In this document: positions 8,198 through 17,576 of the stretch, piece after piece
Layout of the letters: every line of letters begins with the position of its first letter
Position numbering within the stretch: the first letter of the stretch is position 1
Assembly: GCF_042650885.1 (NCBI RefSeq)
Contig: NZ_JBHSBU010000001.1
Span: 496,001-560,000 of the forward strand
Direction of reading: 5' to 3'
From: Chitinimonas_A lacunae
GTDB taxonomy: Bacteria > Pseudomonadota > Gammaproteobacteria > Burkholderiales > Chitinimonadaceae
DNA length: 64,000 bases
Position numbers and translations under genes: made by a program
The notes under the pieces: model-generated
What the model saw: the letters and a program-made list of their open reading frames with translations, nothing else
The model's database searches: none
Told to the model about the DNA's origin: nothing

Positions 8198-9967
8198 ATG
8201 CTGGTAAAAAATTACAAACTCATCCTGCTGTCCTGCCTGTTTGCCAACTCGGTCTGGGCTGCCGGCATCGAATATCGCGTCGATGTCGAGGCGGCCGAAC
8301 CGATCCGCAAACTTCTGTCCGAAAACCTCGATATCGTGCGCTGGCGTGACAGCGGCATGGTCGATCGCGAACAGCTCGACCGGCTGCATGCCGCCGCACC
8401 ACGCGAAATCGCCGAGCTGCTGGCCACCCAGGGCTATTTCTCGCCCAAGATCGAAGCCAAGCTGCGACCCGAAGGGAATGGCTGGCAAGCCATCTATCAG
8501 GTCGAACCGGGTCCGCTGACCGAAATCGGCGATGTGACCTTGCGGCTTAACGGACCGATCCGTGACGAACCCGACTATCGGCCGCGACTGGCCGAAGTGA
8601 TCGAGGTCTGGCCCCTGCCCACCGGTGCGATCTTTACCCAGCAAGGCTGGGACAATGCCAAGCGACGCGGTTTGCAGGCGTTGTTGATCGACCGCTTCCC
8701 GGCCGCTCGGATCGCCAACAGCCGCGCCCAGGTTGACCCGGCCGTGCAGCAGGCCGAACTGGAGGTCGAATACGATTCCGGCCCGCGCTTTACCTTGGGC
8801 GAGCTGCGCATCAGCGGCCTGTCGCGCTATCCGGCCGCGATTGTCGAGCGCGCTGCCCGTTTCCGCCCGGGTGACCCCTATACCCAACAAGCGCTGCTCG
8901 ATCTGCAGCGCGAACTGCGCAATCTGCCGTATTTCTCATCGGTCCTGGTCGAAGCCGAAATCGACCCGGCCCGGCCCGACCGGGTGCCGGTACGGGTCGA
9001 TGTGACCGAGGCCCCGCGTCAGGCGGTCAGCTTCGGTATCGGTTACGGCAGCGACAAGGGCGAGCGCGGCTCGCTCGATTACCGTCATCACAATCTGTTC
9101 AAGCGCGGCTGGCTCGGTTCGGTGCTGATCGATGTGGAAAAGCGCGAACAGACCGCCGGCGCCGGTATCCAGTGGCCGCCCGTGGGACAGGAATTCCGCT
9201 ACAGCCTCAACTACAAGTACACCCATTCCGACGTCGCCGAACTCGAAGAAAGCGAAAACCGGCTGACCCTGCAACGGGCGCGCGAACGCAACGGCATTAC
9301 GGTCGAGCAATCGCTGACCTATGTGACCGACCGCTCGCGCTTTCAGGAGGAAGACTGGCTCAAGCGCCGTGCCCTGGTGCTGAGCCAGAGCTGGACCCGC
9401 AAGCGGCTCGACGACGAGGTTGACCCGCGCCGTGGCTCGGTGCTGTCGTGGCAACTCAGCGGAGCACTCAAGGGTCTGTTGACCGACACCAACTTCATGC
9501 GTGCCTATAGCCGCGCCCAGTTGTACTTCGGCGTGGGCGAACGCGGCCGGGCCATTGTGCGCGGCGAAATCGGTCAGGTGCTGGCCGACAAGACCAGCGA
9601 TGTGCCGAGCGACTGGCTGTTCCGCGCCGGCGGCGCCGGTTCGGTGCGCGGCTACGACTACCAGCGGCTCGGTATCGAAGACGGCCGCGGCGGGGTCTTG
9701 CCCGGTCGGGTGATGAGCACCGTTTCTCTGGAATACCAACATCCCGTGGTCGAGCGCTGGCGTGCCGCCGTGTTTGTCGACCGGGGCGGTGCCGCCGACC
9801 GGTGGGAGACCTTCAAGGCCCAGACCGGCGTCGGGGTCGGGGTGCGCTGGATCAGCCCGGTCGGCCCGCTGGCCTTTGACGTGGCTCAGGGCCGCGGCAG
9901 TCGCAATGAAGCCGGTGAGCGTCGCACCCAGTGGCGCTGGCACTTCTCGCTGGGAGCGACATTTTGA
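8198..9967 (+). CDS. tamA: Translocation and assembly module subunit TamA
   Basis: Omp85-family outer-membrane protein, 589 aa (E. coli TamA 577). A signal peptide (MLVKNYKLILLSCLFANSVWA) precedes POTRA domains (about 25-255) and a C-terminal 16-strand barrel with a typical ending in GATF. The barrel contains the Omp85 motif region GSVRGYDYQRLG. With TamB it forms an envelope-spanning complex implicated in autotransporter/OMP assembly and lipid transport. The ATG at 8198 was chosen because it begins the signal peptide; the open frame from 8057 adds 47 implausible residues. It overlaps tamB by four bases. Confidence 0.94.
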   Translation: MLVKNYKLILLSCLFANSVWAAGIEYRVDVEAAEPIRKLLSENLDIVRWRDSGMVDREQLDRLHAAAPREIAELLATQGYFSPKIEAKLRPEGNGWQAIYQVEPGPLTEIGDVTLRLNGPIRDEPDYRPRLAEVIEVWPLPTGAIFTQQGWDNAKRRGLQALLIDRFPAARIANSRAQVDPAVQQAELEVEYDSGPRFTLGELRISGLSRYPAAIVERAARFRPGDPYTQQALLDLQRELRNLPYFSSVLVEAEIDPARPDRVPVRVDVTEAPRQAVSFGIGYGSDKGERGSLDYRHHNLFKRGWLGSVLIDVEKREQTAGAGIQWPPVGQEFRYSLNYKYTHSDVAELEESENRLTLQRARERNGITVEQSLTYVTDRSRFQEEDWLKRRALVLSQSWTRKRLDDEVDPRRGSVLSWQLSGALKGLLTDTNFMRAYSRAQLYFGVGERGRAIVRGEIGQVLADKTSDVPSDWLFRAGGAGSVRGYDYQRLGIEDGRGGVLPGRVMSTVSLEYQHPVVERWRAAVFVDRGGAADRWETFKAQTGVGVGVRWISPVGPLAFDVAQGRGSRNEAGERRTQWRWHFSLGATF

Positions 9968-12900
9968 GCGCCGAAGCCCAAGTCCAGACCCCGGCACCGA
10001 CCCCACGGCGCCGCCGCTTCCTCGCCGGCTGGGGTGGCCTGTTGCTGGGCTTGCTGTTTATTTCCGTGCTGGCGGGCCTGCTGCTCGCCACGGCCAGCGA
10101 AACCGGCACCCGCGCCTTGTTCCGGCTCGCCGGCTGGCTCAGCGCCGATTCCCTCCGGGTCGAGCAGGTCCATGGCAGCCTGTGGGGCGAACTGCGGCTC
10201 GAAGGGCTGGTGCTGCGCAGCCAGGACAGCACGGTCACGCTCGACCGGGCCGTGCTGCGCTGGCAACCGCGCCGTCTGGCAGCCGGTGAGCTGTGGATCG
10301 ACCAGTTGGCGCTGGGCCAGCTCAGCGTCACCAGCAAGCCCTCGACCGAGCCGACCCGATTGCCCCAACGGCTGACCTGGCCGATTGCCATCCAACTGCG
10401 CGACGCCCGTCTCGACAGTCTGCTGGTGGACGGCAAGCCGGTACTGGGTCCAGCCCGGGCCCGGGCCGATAGCGATGGCAATATCCACCGGCTCGAATTG
10501 CATCAGCTCACGACGCCCTGGTTTGGGGTGGCAGGCCGGCTGATGCTCGATGGACAGCATCGACTGGCCTTGGGGGGGGAAGTGCGTCTGTTGGCGGAGG
10601 AGTGGACGGTAAACAGTGTGGTCGCCGGCCGGCTCGATTCGCTGGAGCTGCGCGGCCAGGGCAGTGGCGGACCGTTCTCGGGACATTTCGATGCCTTGAT
10701 CCATCCATTTGCCGAAACCAGCCAGACCATGCTGAGTTATGCCCGGATCGACAGCACCGGCTTCGATCTGGCGACCCTGGGGGCCCGACTGCCACGCAGT
10801 GCGCTCGATCTGCGGCTCTATGCCTTGCCGGCGGCCGGCATGGTCAAAGGCACGCTCGATCTGAAAAACCGGCTGGCCGGCGACAGCCGCGCCGGCCGTC
10901 TGCCGCTCAAATCGCTCGCTGCCGATTTCCGGCTCGATCAGAGCGGCGTGCTGCTCGACCGGCTCGATGCCGATCTGGCGGGCGGCCGTCTGCTGATGCA
11001 CGGGAAGGGGTCGGCACAACGGGTCGATCTGGAAGCTGAATTGAGCCGGATAGACCCGGCGGCATTCGGCGGTCCGGCACTCCCAATAGACGGCCGACTG
11101 ACGCTGATCGGGCCATTGGAGCAACCACTGATCGAGGCCGATGTGGAACTGGCCGGCTGGCGGTTGCTGACCCGGGCAGAATGGCTGCGGGCTGCCAATT
11201 CGTTTGAATTTCCGTCGCTGATCCTGAGCCGCGAACAGGCCAAATTGAGCCTGATCGGCAGTCTGGCGCTGGGCGAGCAGGCCGGGGTCGAATTCGAGGG
11301 TGATCTTGACCATGTTGACCCGGCCAGTCTTGGCCCGCTGTTGCAGGTCAAGGGTCTGCCGTCAGGCGACATCAATGCCCGGCTGCGCAGCGAAGTGCGT
11401 TGGGCCAGGCAGCTCGATGCCCTGGTCGATCTGGTATTGCGGCCAAGCCAGCTCAACGGTCAGCCGGTGGGGGGCAAGGCCAAGGGACGTTGGCGGGCGC
11501 AGCGCCTGTCTGATGTCGTGCTCGATCTGAATGTAGGGCGCAATACCTTGCAGGCCGAAGGCGCCTTCGGTCAGGCTCAGGACCGGCTGCTGGCCCATTT
11601 CGCGCTACCGGCACTCGCTGATCTGGGCAAGGATTTCGGCGGTCAGGCCCAGGGGCAGTTGACGCTGGCCGGCAGCTTCCGGCAGCCGCGCCTGAGTGGC
11701 GAGGCGCTGATCGAAGCCTTGCGGTTGCCCGGCGGCGTCAGGGTCGAGCGGGCTGAACTCAAGGCCGATCTCGACGCCAGCCCGCAGCAGCCGCTCGATA
11801 GCCCGATGAATATCTCGCTGGGCGCGCGTGGGGTGGCACTGGCCGATCTGACGCTTGGCCGGGCCGATCTACAGATCAAAGGTCGGCGCGGTGCCCATCG
11901 TGCCGAACTGAGCGCCGAGGGCAATTGGCAAAACCAGCGCTTCGAGCTGCGTACGGCAGCGGCAGGCGGTCTGGTGGACGAAGTCTGGCGCGGCACGCTC
12001 GAGCGGCTCGATGCCGGCGGTGACTGGCCGGTCAGGCTCGCTGCGCCCGTGCGGCTGCAACTGGCGCAGAACGGCCAGAGCGGCCGGATCGAATCCTTGC
12101 AGGCCAGTGTGCTGGGCAGCGAGCTGCAACTGGCCGAAGCCGAATGGCGGCCCGAGCTGCTGCGGCTGCGCGGCGACTGGCGTGGCGTGGCGGTCGATCG
12201 CTTCATGCGCCGCTTTATTGCGGAACCGCAGAATTTCCGCACCGATCTGGTGGTCGCCGCCGCCGTCGATGTACGGCTCGACCACAGCCTGAACGGTCAG
12301 ATTCGCCTGCAGCGCCAATCGGGCGATCTGGTGCTCAATAGCCCAGGCAATGGCGCCGGCAGCCGCTCGATTGCCTTGCAGCTGAGCCGGGCCGAGGCAG
12401 TGCTCAATCTGAGCGGCGACCGGGCAGCGCTGGAGGCGCAGTTGCGCAGCCAGTCGTTTGGTTCGCTCGATCTGCGTGGCGCCACCCGGCTTAGCCAGGG
12501 TGAGGCCGGCTGGCACTGGAGTGCCGATGCGCCCGTCGAAGGGGCGCTCAATGCCAGCATGCCTTCGCTGGCCTGGGCCGGACCGCTGCTTGGACCGACC
12601 GTTTCGCTCGAAGGCCGCTTCGAGGCGGCGGTCAGCGTCAGCGGTCGCCGCTCCGACCCGCAATGGCGTGGCGAACTGCGCGGCGATCAGATGGCCGCCC
12701 GATTGGTCGAGCTGGGCGGCAACTGGCACGACGGCACGCTGCGCGCCACGCTAGAAGGTGATGTGGTACGCCTTGACCAACTGACCCTGCGCGGCGGCGA
12801 CGGCACGGCCAGTGCATCAGGCGTGCTGAGCCTGGGTGGCCGGCGACCCGATGCCAAGGCAAGCGTCCGTTTCGAGCGTTTCGGCGTGCTGACCCGGCCA

Positions 12901-13818
12901 GATCGGCGACTGACGGTCAGCGGCAATGGCGAGCTGGCCTTTGCCGACGAGGCACTGACCCTGACCGGCCAGTTGCGCGCCGATGGCGGCCATATCGAAT
13001 TGCCGCGCGCCGATGTGCCAGCCTTGGGCGACGATGTGGTGATCATCGGTCGGCCGCGTGAAACCAAGCCAAGCGGCCGGGCGCCGCCGATGACGCTGGC
13101 GCTCGATATCGATCTGGGCGATAAGCTGCTGTTCCGTGGGCAGGGGCTCGAAGCCCGACTGGGTGGGCAGTTGCGCTTGCGGGCCAGTCCGACCCAGACG
13201 CTGGCCGCCAGCGGCAATCTGACCGTTTCCGATGGCCGTTATGCAGCCTATGGCCAGAATCTGGTGATCGACCGGGGCGTGGTGTCCTTTGTCGGGCCGA
13301 TCGACAACCCGGCGCTCGATGTGCGGGCGATCCGGCCCAATCTGCCGGTGGTGGTGGGGGTGCAGGTCGAAGGTACGGCGCTGGCGCCTCGGGTGCGGTT
13401 GGTGTCGGAAGAACCGATGCCCGACAACGAAAAACTGTCCTGGCTGGTGCTGGGCCGGCCCAACCCCGACAAGGCCGATGCCAGCGTCCTGTTGACCGCG
13501 GCCGAAGCCCTGTTCTCCGACCGCGATTCGGTCAGCATGCGCCAGCAGCTGGCCGACCGACTGGGGCTGGACGATATCAGCATCACCCGCAGCGACGCCT
13601 ATACCAAGGAAGGCGAACGCGAAACGGCGCTGTCGGGTCGCGTGGTGAGTCTGGGCAAGCGTCTGTCCGACCGGGCCTATATCAGCTACGAACAAAGCCT
13701 GAGCGGCATCGGTTATGCGGTCAAGCTGGCCTATACCCTGTCGCGGCGCTGGTCGATCAAGCTGAGCGCCGGCGAGACCACATCGGTCGATTTGCTCTAT
13801 ACCCTGTTGTTCGATTGA
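9964..13818 (+). CDS. tamB: Translocation and assembly module protein TamB
   Basis: A 1284-residue AsmA-like bridge protein (E. coli TamB 1259). A short basic N-terminus (PRRRRFLAGW) is followed by one membrane anchor (GLLLGLLFISVLAGLLLA) and a very long periplasmic beta-rich repeat region. The C-terminal DUF490/TamB domain contains SDGRYAAYGQNLVIDRG and ends in a barrel-like aromatic terminus. I place the start at the TTG at 9964 inside the tamA stop (TTGA overlap), because GGGAG lies about 8 bases upstream and the only upstream ATG (9931) sits well inside tamA. The overlap implies translational coupling. Confidence 0.92.
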   Translation: MSAEAQVQTPAPTPRRRRFLAGWGGLLLGLLFISVLAGLLLATASETGTRALFRLAGWLSADSLRVEQVHGSLWGELRLEGLVLRSQDSTVTLDRAVLRWQPRRLAAGELWIDQLALGQLSVTSKPSTEPTRLPQRLTWPIAIQLRDARLDSLLVDGKPVLGPARARADSDGNIHRLELHQLTTPWFGVAGRLMLDGQHRLALGGEVRLLAEEWTVNSVVAGRLDSLELRGQGSGGPFSGHFDALIHPFAETSQTMLSYARIDSTGFDLATLGARLPRSALDLRLYALPAAGMVKGTLDLKNRLAGDSRAGRLPLKSLAADFRLDQSGVLLDRLDADLAGGRLLMHGKGSAQRVDLEAELSRIDPAAFGGPALPIDGRLTLIGPLEQPLIEADVELAGWRLLTRAEWLRAANSFEFPSLILSREQAKLSLIGSLALGEQAGVEFEGDLDHVDPASLGPLLQVKGLPSGDINARLRSEVRWARQLDALVDLVLRPSQLNGQPVGGKAKGRWRAQRLSDVVLDLNVGRNTLQAEGAFGQAQDRLLAHFALPALADLGKDFGGQAQGQLTLAGSFRQPRLSGEALIEALRLPGGVRVERAELKADLDASPQQPLDSPMNISLGARGVALADLTLGRADLQIKGRRGAHRAELSAEGNWQNQRFELRTAAAGGLVDEVWRGTLERLDAGGDWPVRLAAPVRLQLAQNGQSGRIESLQASVLGSELQLAEAEWRPELLRLRGDWRGVAVDRFMRRFIAEPQNFRTDLVVAAAVDVRLDHSLNGQIRLQRQSGDLVLNSPGNGAGSRSIALQLSRAEAVLNLSGDRAALEAQLRSQSFGSLDLRGATRLSQGEAGWHWSADAPVEGALNASMPSLAWAGPLLGPTVSLEGRFEAAVSVSGRRSDPQWRGELRGDQMAARLVELGGNWHDGTLRATLEGDVVRLDQLTLRGGDGTASASGVLSLGGRRPDAKASVRFERFGVLTRPDRRLTVSGNGELAFADEALTLTGQLRADGGHIELPRADVPALGDDVVIIGRPRETKPSGRAPPMTLALDIDLGDKLLFRGQGLEARLGGQLRLRASPTQTLAASGNLTVSDGRYAAYGQNLVIDRGVVSFVGPIDNPALDVRAIRPNLPVVVGVQVEGTALAPRVRLVSEEPMPDNEKLSWLVLGRPNPDKADASVLLTAAEALFSDRDSVSMRQQLADRLGLDDISITRSDAYTKEGERETALSGRVVSLGKRLSDRAYISYEQSLSGIGYAVKLAYTLSRRWSIKLSAGETTSVDLLYTLLFD

Positions 13819-13836
13819 TTGGCGATACCTTTATCC

Positions 13837-15258
13837 ATGTCCTTACTGTTTTCCCAGCCTTTTGTCTTTGTCGATCTGGAAACCACCGGCGCCAACGCCA
13901 GCCGGGACCGCATCACCGAAATCGGGGTGGTCGAATGGCGTGACGGTCAGGTCGAGGAATGGAGCACCCTGGTCAACCCCGGGGTGCCGATCCCGCCCTT
14001 TATCTCGCGTCTGACCGGCATCAGCGATGAGATGGTGATCGATGCCCCGAGCTTTACCTCGATTGCCGAGGCCGTGCACGAGCGACTGGCCGGTCGGGTG
14101 TTCGTGGCCCATAACGCCCGTTTCGATTACGGTTTTCTGAAAAACGAGTTCAAGCGGGTCGGCCTGCCTTTCCGGGCCCGGGTGATCTGCACGGTCAAGC
14201 TGTCGCGACGCCTGTTCCCCGAAGAGTACAAACACAATCTCGACGCCGTGGTGGCCCGCCACCAGCTCGAAGCGGCCGGCGACCGCCACCGCGCGCTGAC
14301 CGACGCCCGCCTGATCGAGCGCTTCATGGCGCAGTTGCGTGAGCGGCTGGGCGACGATGCGCTCAACGCCGTCCTCGAAGAACTGAGCCGCCAGCCTACC
14401 TTGCCGCCAGGACTCGACCCCGAGGTGATCGACGATCTGCCCGATGGTCATGGCGTCTATCTGTTCTATGGTCAGAACGATGTGCCGCTCTATGTGGGCA
14501 AGAGCAATCATCTGCGCAAGCGGGTACTGGCGCATTTCGCGGCCGATCATCGCGCCGACAAGGAAATGCGGATGGCCCAGCAAGTCACCCGTATCGATTG
14601 GGTCGAAACCGCCGGCGAGTTGGGCGCGCTGCTGACCGAGGCGAAGTTGGTCAAGTCGCTGCAACCGGCCCATAACCATCAGTTGCGCCGCCAGCAGGAC
14701 CTGTGTGCCTGGCGTTTCGAGCCCAATGCCGAGGGCGACGCCAAGCCCGAACTGGTATTTGCGCGCGATATCGATTTCGGCCGCACGGCTGGGTTGCATG
14801 GCCTCTATACCAGTCAGCGCGAAGCCACCAATTCGCTGCGCAAGCTCGCCGAGGTCAATAAGCTGTGCCCGATCATGCTGGGGCTGGAAAAACCGTCGCG
14901 GCGCGGCAACGGGCCATGTTTTGCCTATCAGGTAGGCAAATGCCGTGGTGCCTGCGTCGGCAAGGAAGCCGCAACGGTTCATCAGGCACGGGTGGGGGCG
15001 ATGCTGGCCAAGTTCCGCCTGAGCAACTGGCCTTACCCGGGCCTCATCGCGATCCGCGAACGGGCCAGTTCAGGCGAGGCGGCCGATCTGCATCTGGTCG
15101 ATCATTGGCATTATCTCGGCACCGTCAGCGATGAGTCGGCACTGCATGAGCTGCTGGACCAGCGGCCGTCCGGGACTTTCGAACTCGACGATTACAAGAT
15201 TCTCAGCAAATTCCTGAAAAGCACCGCCAATGCGGAAGTGGTGCTGCTCGACCCATAA
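13837..15258 (+). CDS. DnaQ-like 3'-5' exonuclease fused to a Cho/UvrC-type GIY-YIG nuclease
   Basis: A 473-residue two-domain protein. Residues 1-175 are a DEDDh exonuclease: FVDLETTG (D13, E15), AHNARFDYGFL and HRALTDA. Residues from about 205 form a GIY-YIG nuclease (GHGVYLFY, then PLYVGKSNHLRKRV) followed by a UvrC-like Cys-containing region (LCPIMLGLEK, CFAYQVGKCRGACVG). This exonuclease-Cho arrangement is known in several bacterial groups and suggests DNA repair incision coupled to 3' trimming; the role here is inferred. It starts 18 bp after tamB. The ATG at 13837 was preferred over a TTG at 13819. Confidence 0.9.
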   Translation: MSLLFSQPFVFVDLETTGANASRDRITEIGVVEWRDGQVEEWSTLVNPGVPIPPFISRLTGISDEMVIDAPSFTSIAEAVHERLAGRVFVAHNARFDYGFLKNEFKRVGLPFRARVICTVKLSRRLFPEEYKHNLDAVVARHQLEAAGDRHRALTDARLIERFMAQLRERLGDDALNAVLEELSRQPTLPPGLDPEVIDDLPDGHGVYLFYGQNDVPLYVGKSNHLRKRVLAHFAADHRADKEMRMAQQVTRIDWVETAGELGALLTEAKLVKSLQPAHNHQLRRQQDLCAWRFEPNAEGDAKPELVFARDIDFGRTAGLHGLYTSQREATNSLRKLAEVNKLCPIMLGLEKPSRRGNGPCFAYQVGKCRGACVGKEAATVHQARVGAMLAKFRLSNWPYPGLIAIRERASSGEAADLHLVDHWHYLGTVSDESALHELLDQRPSGTFELDDYKILSKFLKSTANAEVVLLDP

Positions 15259-15646
15259 TGCAGTGCCGTTGGAGGCCGAATGGTCGCTCAAGCGTCGCTT
15301 GAGTTGGCGAGCGGGTAGAGAATCGATGCGGCCATGCATCCGTTGAGCGTGGTGGTCGGGTTGCTGAATGGCGGACTCCTGCTTTAGGGGGGGCAAGTTA
15401 AATATTTATGCGTCTGATGTGCTAGATGTATGGCTGGAATGAGAAATAAATAAAATAATTCTGTGATAGAGATGGCTTGACCGTGAGGCACCTCTAGGTG
15501 CATATCCAGAAAAAGCGTGCAACAGGCGCTAGCGCATTTCCAGCCAATTCGGCGTCAGTGGGTCCGGACCTCAGCGCGCTATCAGGCTTGGCGGCGATAC
15601 CGATTCACATGGAAATGCTCTCGTTCCCATCGAGACAGGAGGCGAT
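15259..15646. other. Intergenic region, no gene
   Basis: About 390 bp without a gene. It contains a degenerate repeat-family copy around 15400-15470 in an AT-rich island, then GC-rich sequence up to the mutarotase ribosome-binding site. No clear terminator behind the nuclease gene was found. Confidence 0.55.
15395..15470 (+). repeat. Dispersed AT-rich intergenic repeat, copy 3 (degenerate left half)
   Basis: The core reads TATGCGT, six bases, TGCTAG (15407-15425), and shares GATGTGCTAGA with copy 5. An A/T-rich tail (aaataaataaaataatt) follows. It lies about 150 bp past the DnaQ-Cho stop, in the same orientation. Confidence 0.5.
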
Positions 15647-16510
15647 GTGCAGCAGCCCGAACTTCCATCTGCCGTGATGCGCTGGGTCAGGCGCGGTGAA
15701 ATCGATCTGATCGAGATCGACCATCCCGTCGGTCGTGGCCTGGTGTCCCGCCAGGGCGCACAACTGCTCGATTGGCAGGCGACCGACCAGCCGCCGCTGA
15801 TCTGGCTGTCGCCCGCCACCCGTTTCGAGGCGGGCCGGCCCTTGCGCGGCGGCATTCCGCTCTGCTGGCCCTGGTTCGGCCCTCGTCCGGGCTTGCCGGC
15901 GCATGGCCTGGTGCGACAGCGCAATTGGCGGCTCGAAGCCGCCAGCCACGATCCGGAAGGCTGCACGCTGCGCTGGCGACTCGATAGCGACCCCGAACAG
16001 CGCGCACTCTGGCCACATGATTTCGAACTGGTGCTGACCATGCGACTGGGGCTGAGCATCAAACTGTCACTGGCCATGCGTGTCCCGAACGATATCGACG
16101 AGCCGGTCTCGTTTGCTTTCCACAGCTATCTGGCACTACCCGATGTTAGAACGGCAACGGTCGATGGCCTGTCCGGCAGTATCCGGCACGACAAGCTCAG
16201 CAATGGGGCGCCCACGGCGCAGTGCGGAATATTCCAGCCCGGCAAGCAGTGCGACAGCGTATTCACCGACGCTTCAGGCAGGTATGTGCTGCAACGCGCG
16301 CCGTGGCCGGCGCTACGGATCGAAGCGGAAAACTGCCCCAGCGCCATCGTCTGGACCCCAGGCGAGCAGGGCGCGGCGGCGATGGCAGATATGGCTGACT
16401 GGTCGGGCATGCTATGCGTCGAAACCGGCGCCGCGCTTGCTGATGGTCTTCGTCTGCAAGCCGGCCAATGGCATCGGGTGGTGACGCGGATAGGGGTGGT
16501 GGAGGCTTGA
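15647..16510 (+). CDS. D-hexose-6-phosphate mutarotase (YeaD family aldose epimerase)
   Basis: A 287-residue galactose-mutarotase-fold protein that interconverts alpha and beta anomers of glucose-6-phosphate or related sugars. Visible family features are GGIPLCWPWFG, HGLVRQRNW, FAFHSYLAL with the catalytic His, and VWTPGEQGAAAMADM followed by CVETGA. The start is a GTG at 15647, four bases after a strong AGGAGG; the next ATG is 30 bases further in and has no such site. The gene ends at an intrinsic terminator and appears monocistronic. Confidence 0.88.
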   Translation: MQQPELPSAVMRWVRRGEIDLIEIDHPVGRGLVSRQGAQLLDWQATDQPPLIWLSPATRFEAGRPLRGGIPLCWPWFGPRPGLPAHGLVRQRNWRLEAASHDPEGCTLRWRLDSDPEQRALWPHDFELVLTMRLGLSIKLSLAMRVPNDIDEPVSFAFHSYLALPDVRTATVDGLSGSIRHDKLSNGAPTAQCGIFQPGKQCDSVFTDASGRYVLQRAPWPALRIEAENCPSAIVWTPGEQGAAAMADMADWSGMLCVETGAALADGLRLQAGQWHRVVTRIGVVEA

Positions 16511-16519
16511 GTGGAAGGA

Positions 16520-16547
16520 AAAAGGACCGAGGAAAATCGGTCCTTTT
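16520..16547 (+). terminator. Strong intrinsic terminator behind the mutarotase gene
   Basis: Eleven-base perfect arms (aaaaggaccga and tcggtcctttt) around a six-base loop, with a T-run, 9 bp after the stop codon. The A-run on the other side would let it work in both directions. Confidence 0.9.
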
Positions 16548-16635
16548 CTTTTGAGCAAACGTATCCGATCCTGCTGCGGTTCTCCGTGAACAACCAGATC
16601 GGTCTGTCTGGACATGACCTTATACGGCAGATACT

Positions 16636-16712
16636 CGAAAATAAAATAACAGGAAAAAGAGTTTGCTAGGCTGCAAGCGCTATCTACTTAAAAATAAAAA
16701 CTTGCAGCCATA
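16636..16712 (+). repeat. Dispersed AT-rich intergenic repeat, copy 4
   Basis: The core is CAGGAAA, seven bases, TGCTAG (16650-16669), immediately followed by CTGCAAG and a tail ending in AAAATAAAAACTTGCAG. GGCTGCAAG at 16669 and cttgcagcc at 16703 form an inverted pair that could fold. It lies between convergent genes, in mutarotase orientation, just past the serB stop. Confidence 0.65.
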
Positions 16713-16718
16713 CTGGCT

Positions 16719-17576
16719 TTAGGCAAACAAAGCCAGCACACCATCAAGCCCGATATGGTTGAAGGCGTAAGCAGCCTGGGCCTGGACCACAGGTTTGGCG
16801 TGGTAGGCGATGCCGTAATCGGCGGCTGCCAGCATCCGCAGATCATTGGCGCCGTCACCGAGGGCGACGACCCGTCCGGGTCCAAGGCCGAGGTGGCGGC
16901 GGGTGGATTCGAGTTCGACGGCCTTGGTTTCGGCGTCGACCATCGGGCCGACCAGCCGGCCCGTCAACTTGCCTGCCGACGTTTCCAGCACATTGGCAAC
17001 CGCGCGGCTCAGGCCCAGCCGCTGGCGCAGGCGTTCGGTAAAGAAGGTGAAGCCGCCTGAGATCAACAGGCTCTGGGCGCCGGCTGCGTGCAGTGTCCGC
17101 AGCATCAATTCGGCACCCGGGTTCAGGCGCAGCTTTTCCGTATAGACCCGCTCCAGCACAGCTTCTTCCAGCCCCGCCAGCAGCGCCACCCGTTCAGTGA
17201 GACTCTGCCGGAAGTCGATCTCGCCGCGCATCGAACGCTCGGTGATCGCGGCGACCTGCGGCTTCAACCCCAGACCGTCGGCAATCTCGTCGATGCACTC
17301 GATATTGATCAGGGTCGAATCCATATCCATCACCACCAGCCCGACGTCGGCCAGTTGAGTGTCAGCCGGCATAAAGGCGTAGTCGATGGCCTGCGCTGCG
17401 CAATGCGCCGCCACGGCCTCGTGGCTGGCCGGATCGGCATCGACCAGCCGGAACGCCTGATGGCCAAGCCCCGCCACCTGCACCGCCTCGATGGCACGGG
17501 CATGGCTGAGGCGGGCCAGTTGCTTCAGGTCGCCGGTGGCAATATCGGGAGCTTGCAGGATCAGCTTATGCGTCAT
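16719..17576 (-). CDS. serB: Phosphoserine phosphatase
   Basis: HAD-superfamily enzyme, 285 aa, catalysing the last step of serine synthesis (phosphoserine to serine). An N-terminal ACT-like part (about 1-75) precedes the catalytic domain. HAD motif I is MDMDSTLI (D84, D86), motif II is the Ser in LLISGGFTFF, and motif III is ALGDGANDL. The ATG at 17576 overlaps the end of lolD by 11 bases, so it is the third gene of a lolC-lolD-serB transcript with likely translational coupling. The lolD-serB pairing has no obvious functional link. Confidence 0.93.
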   Translation of the reverse strand: MTHKLILQAPDIATGDLKQLARLSHARAIEAVQVAGLGHQAFRLVDADPASHEAVAAHCAAQAIDYAFMPADTQLADVGLVVMDMDSTLINIECIDEIADGLGLKPQVAAITERSMRGEIDFRQSLTERVALLAGLEEAVLERVYTEKLRLNPGAELMLRTLHAAGAQSLLISGGFTFFTERLRQRLGLSRAVANVLETSAGKLTGRLVGPMVDAETKAVELESTRRHLGLGPGRVVALGDGANDLRMLAAADYGIAYHAKPVVQAQAAYAFNHIGLDGVLALFA

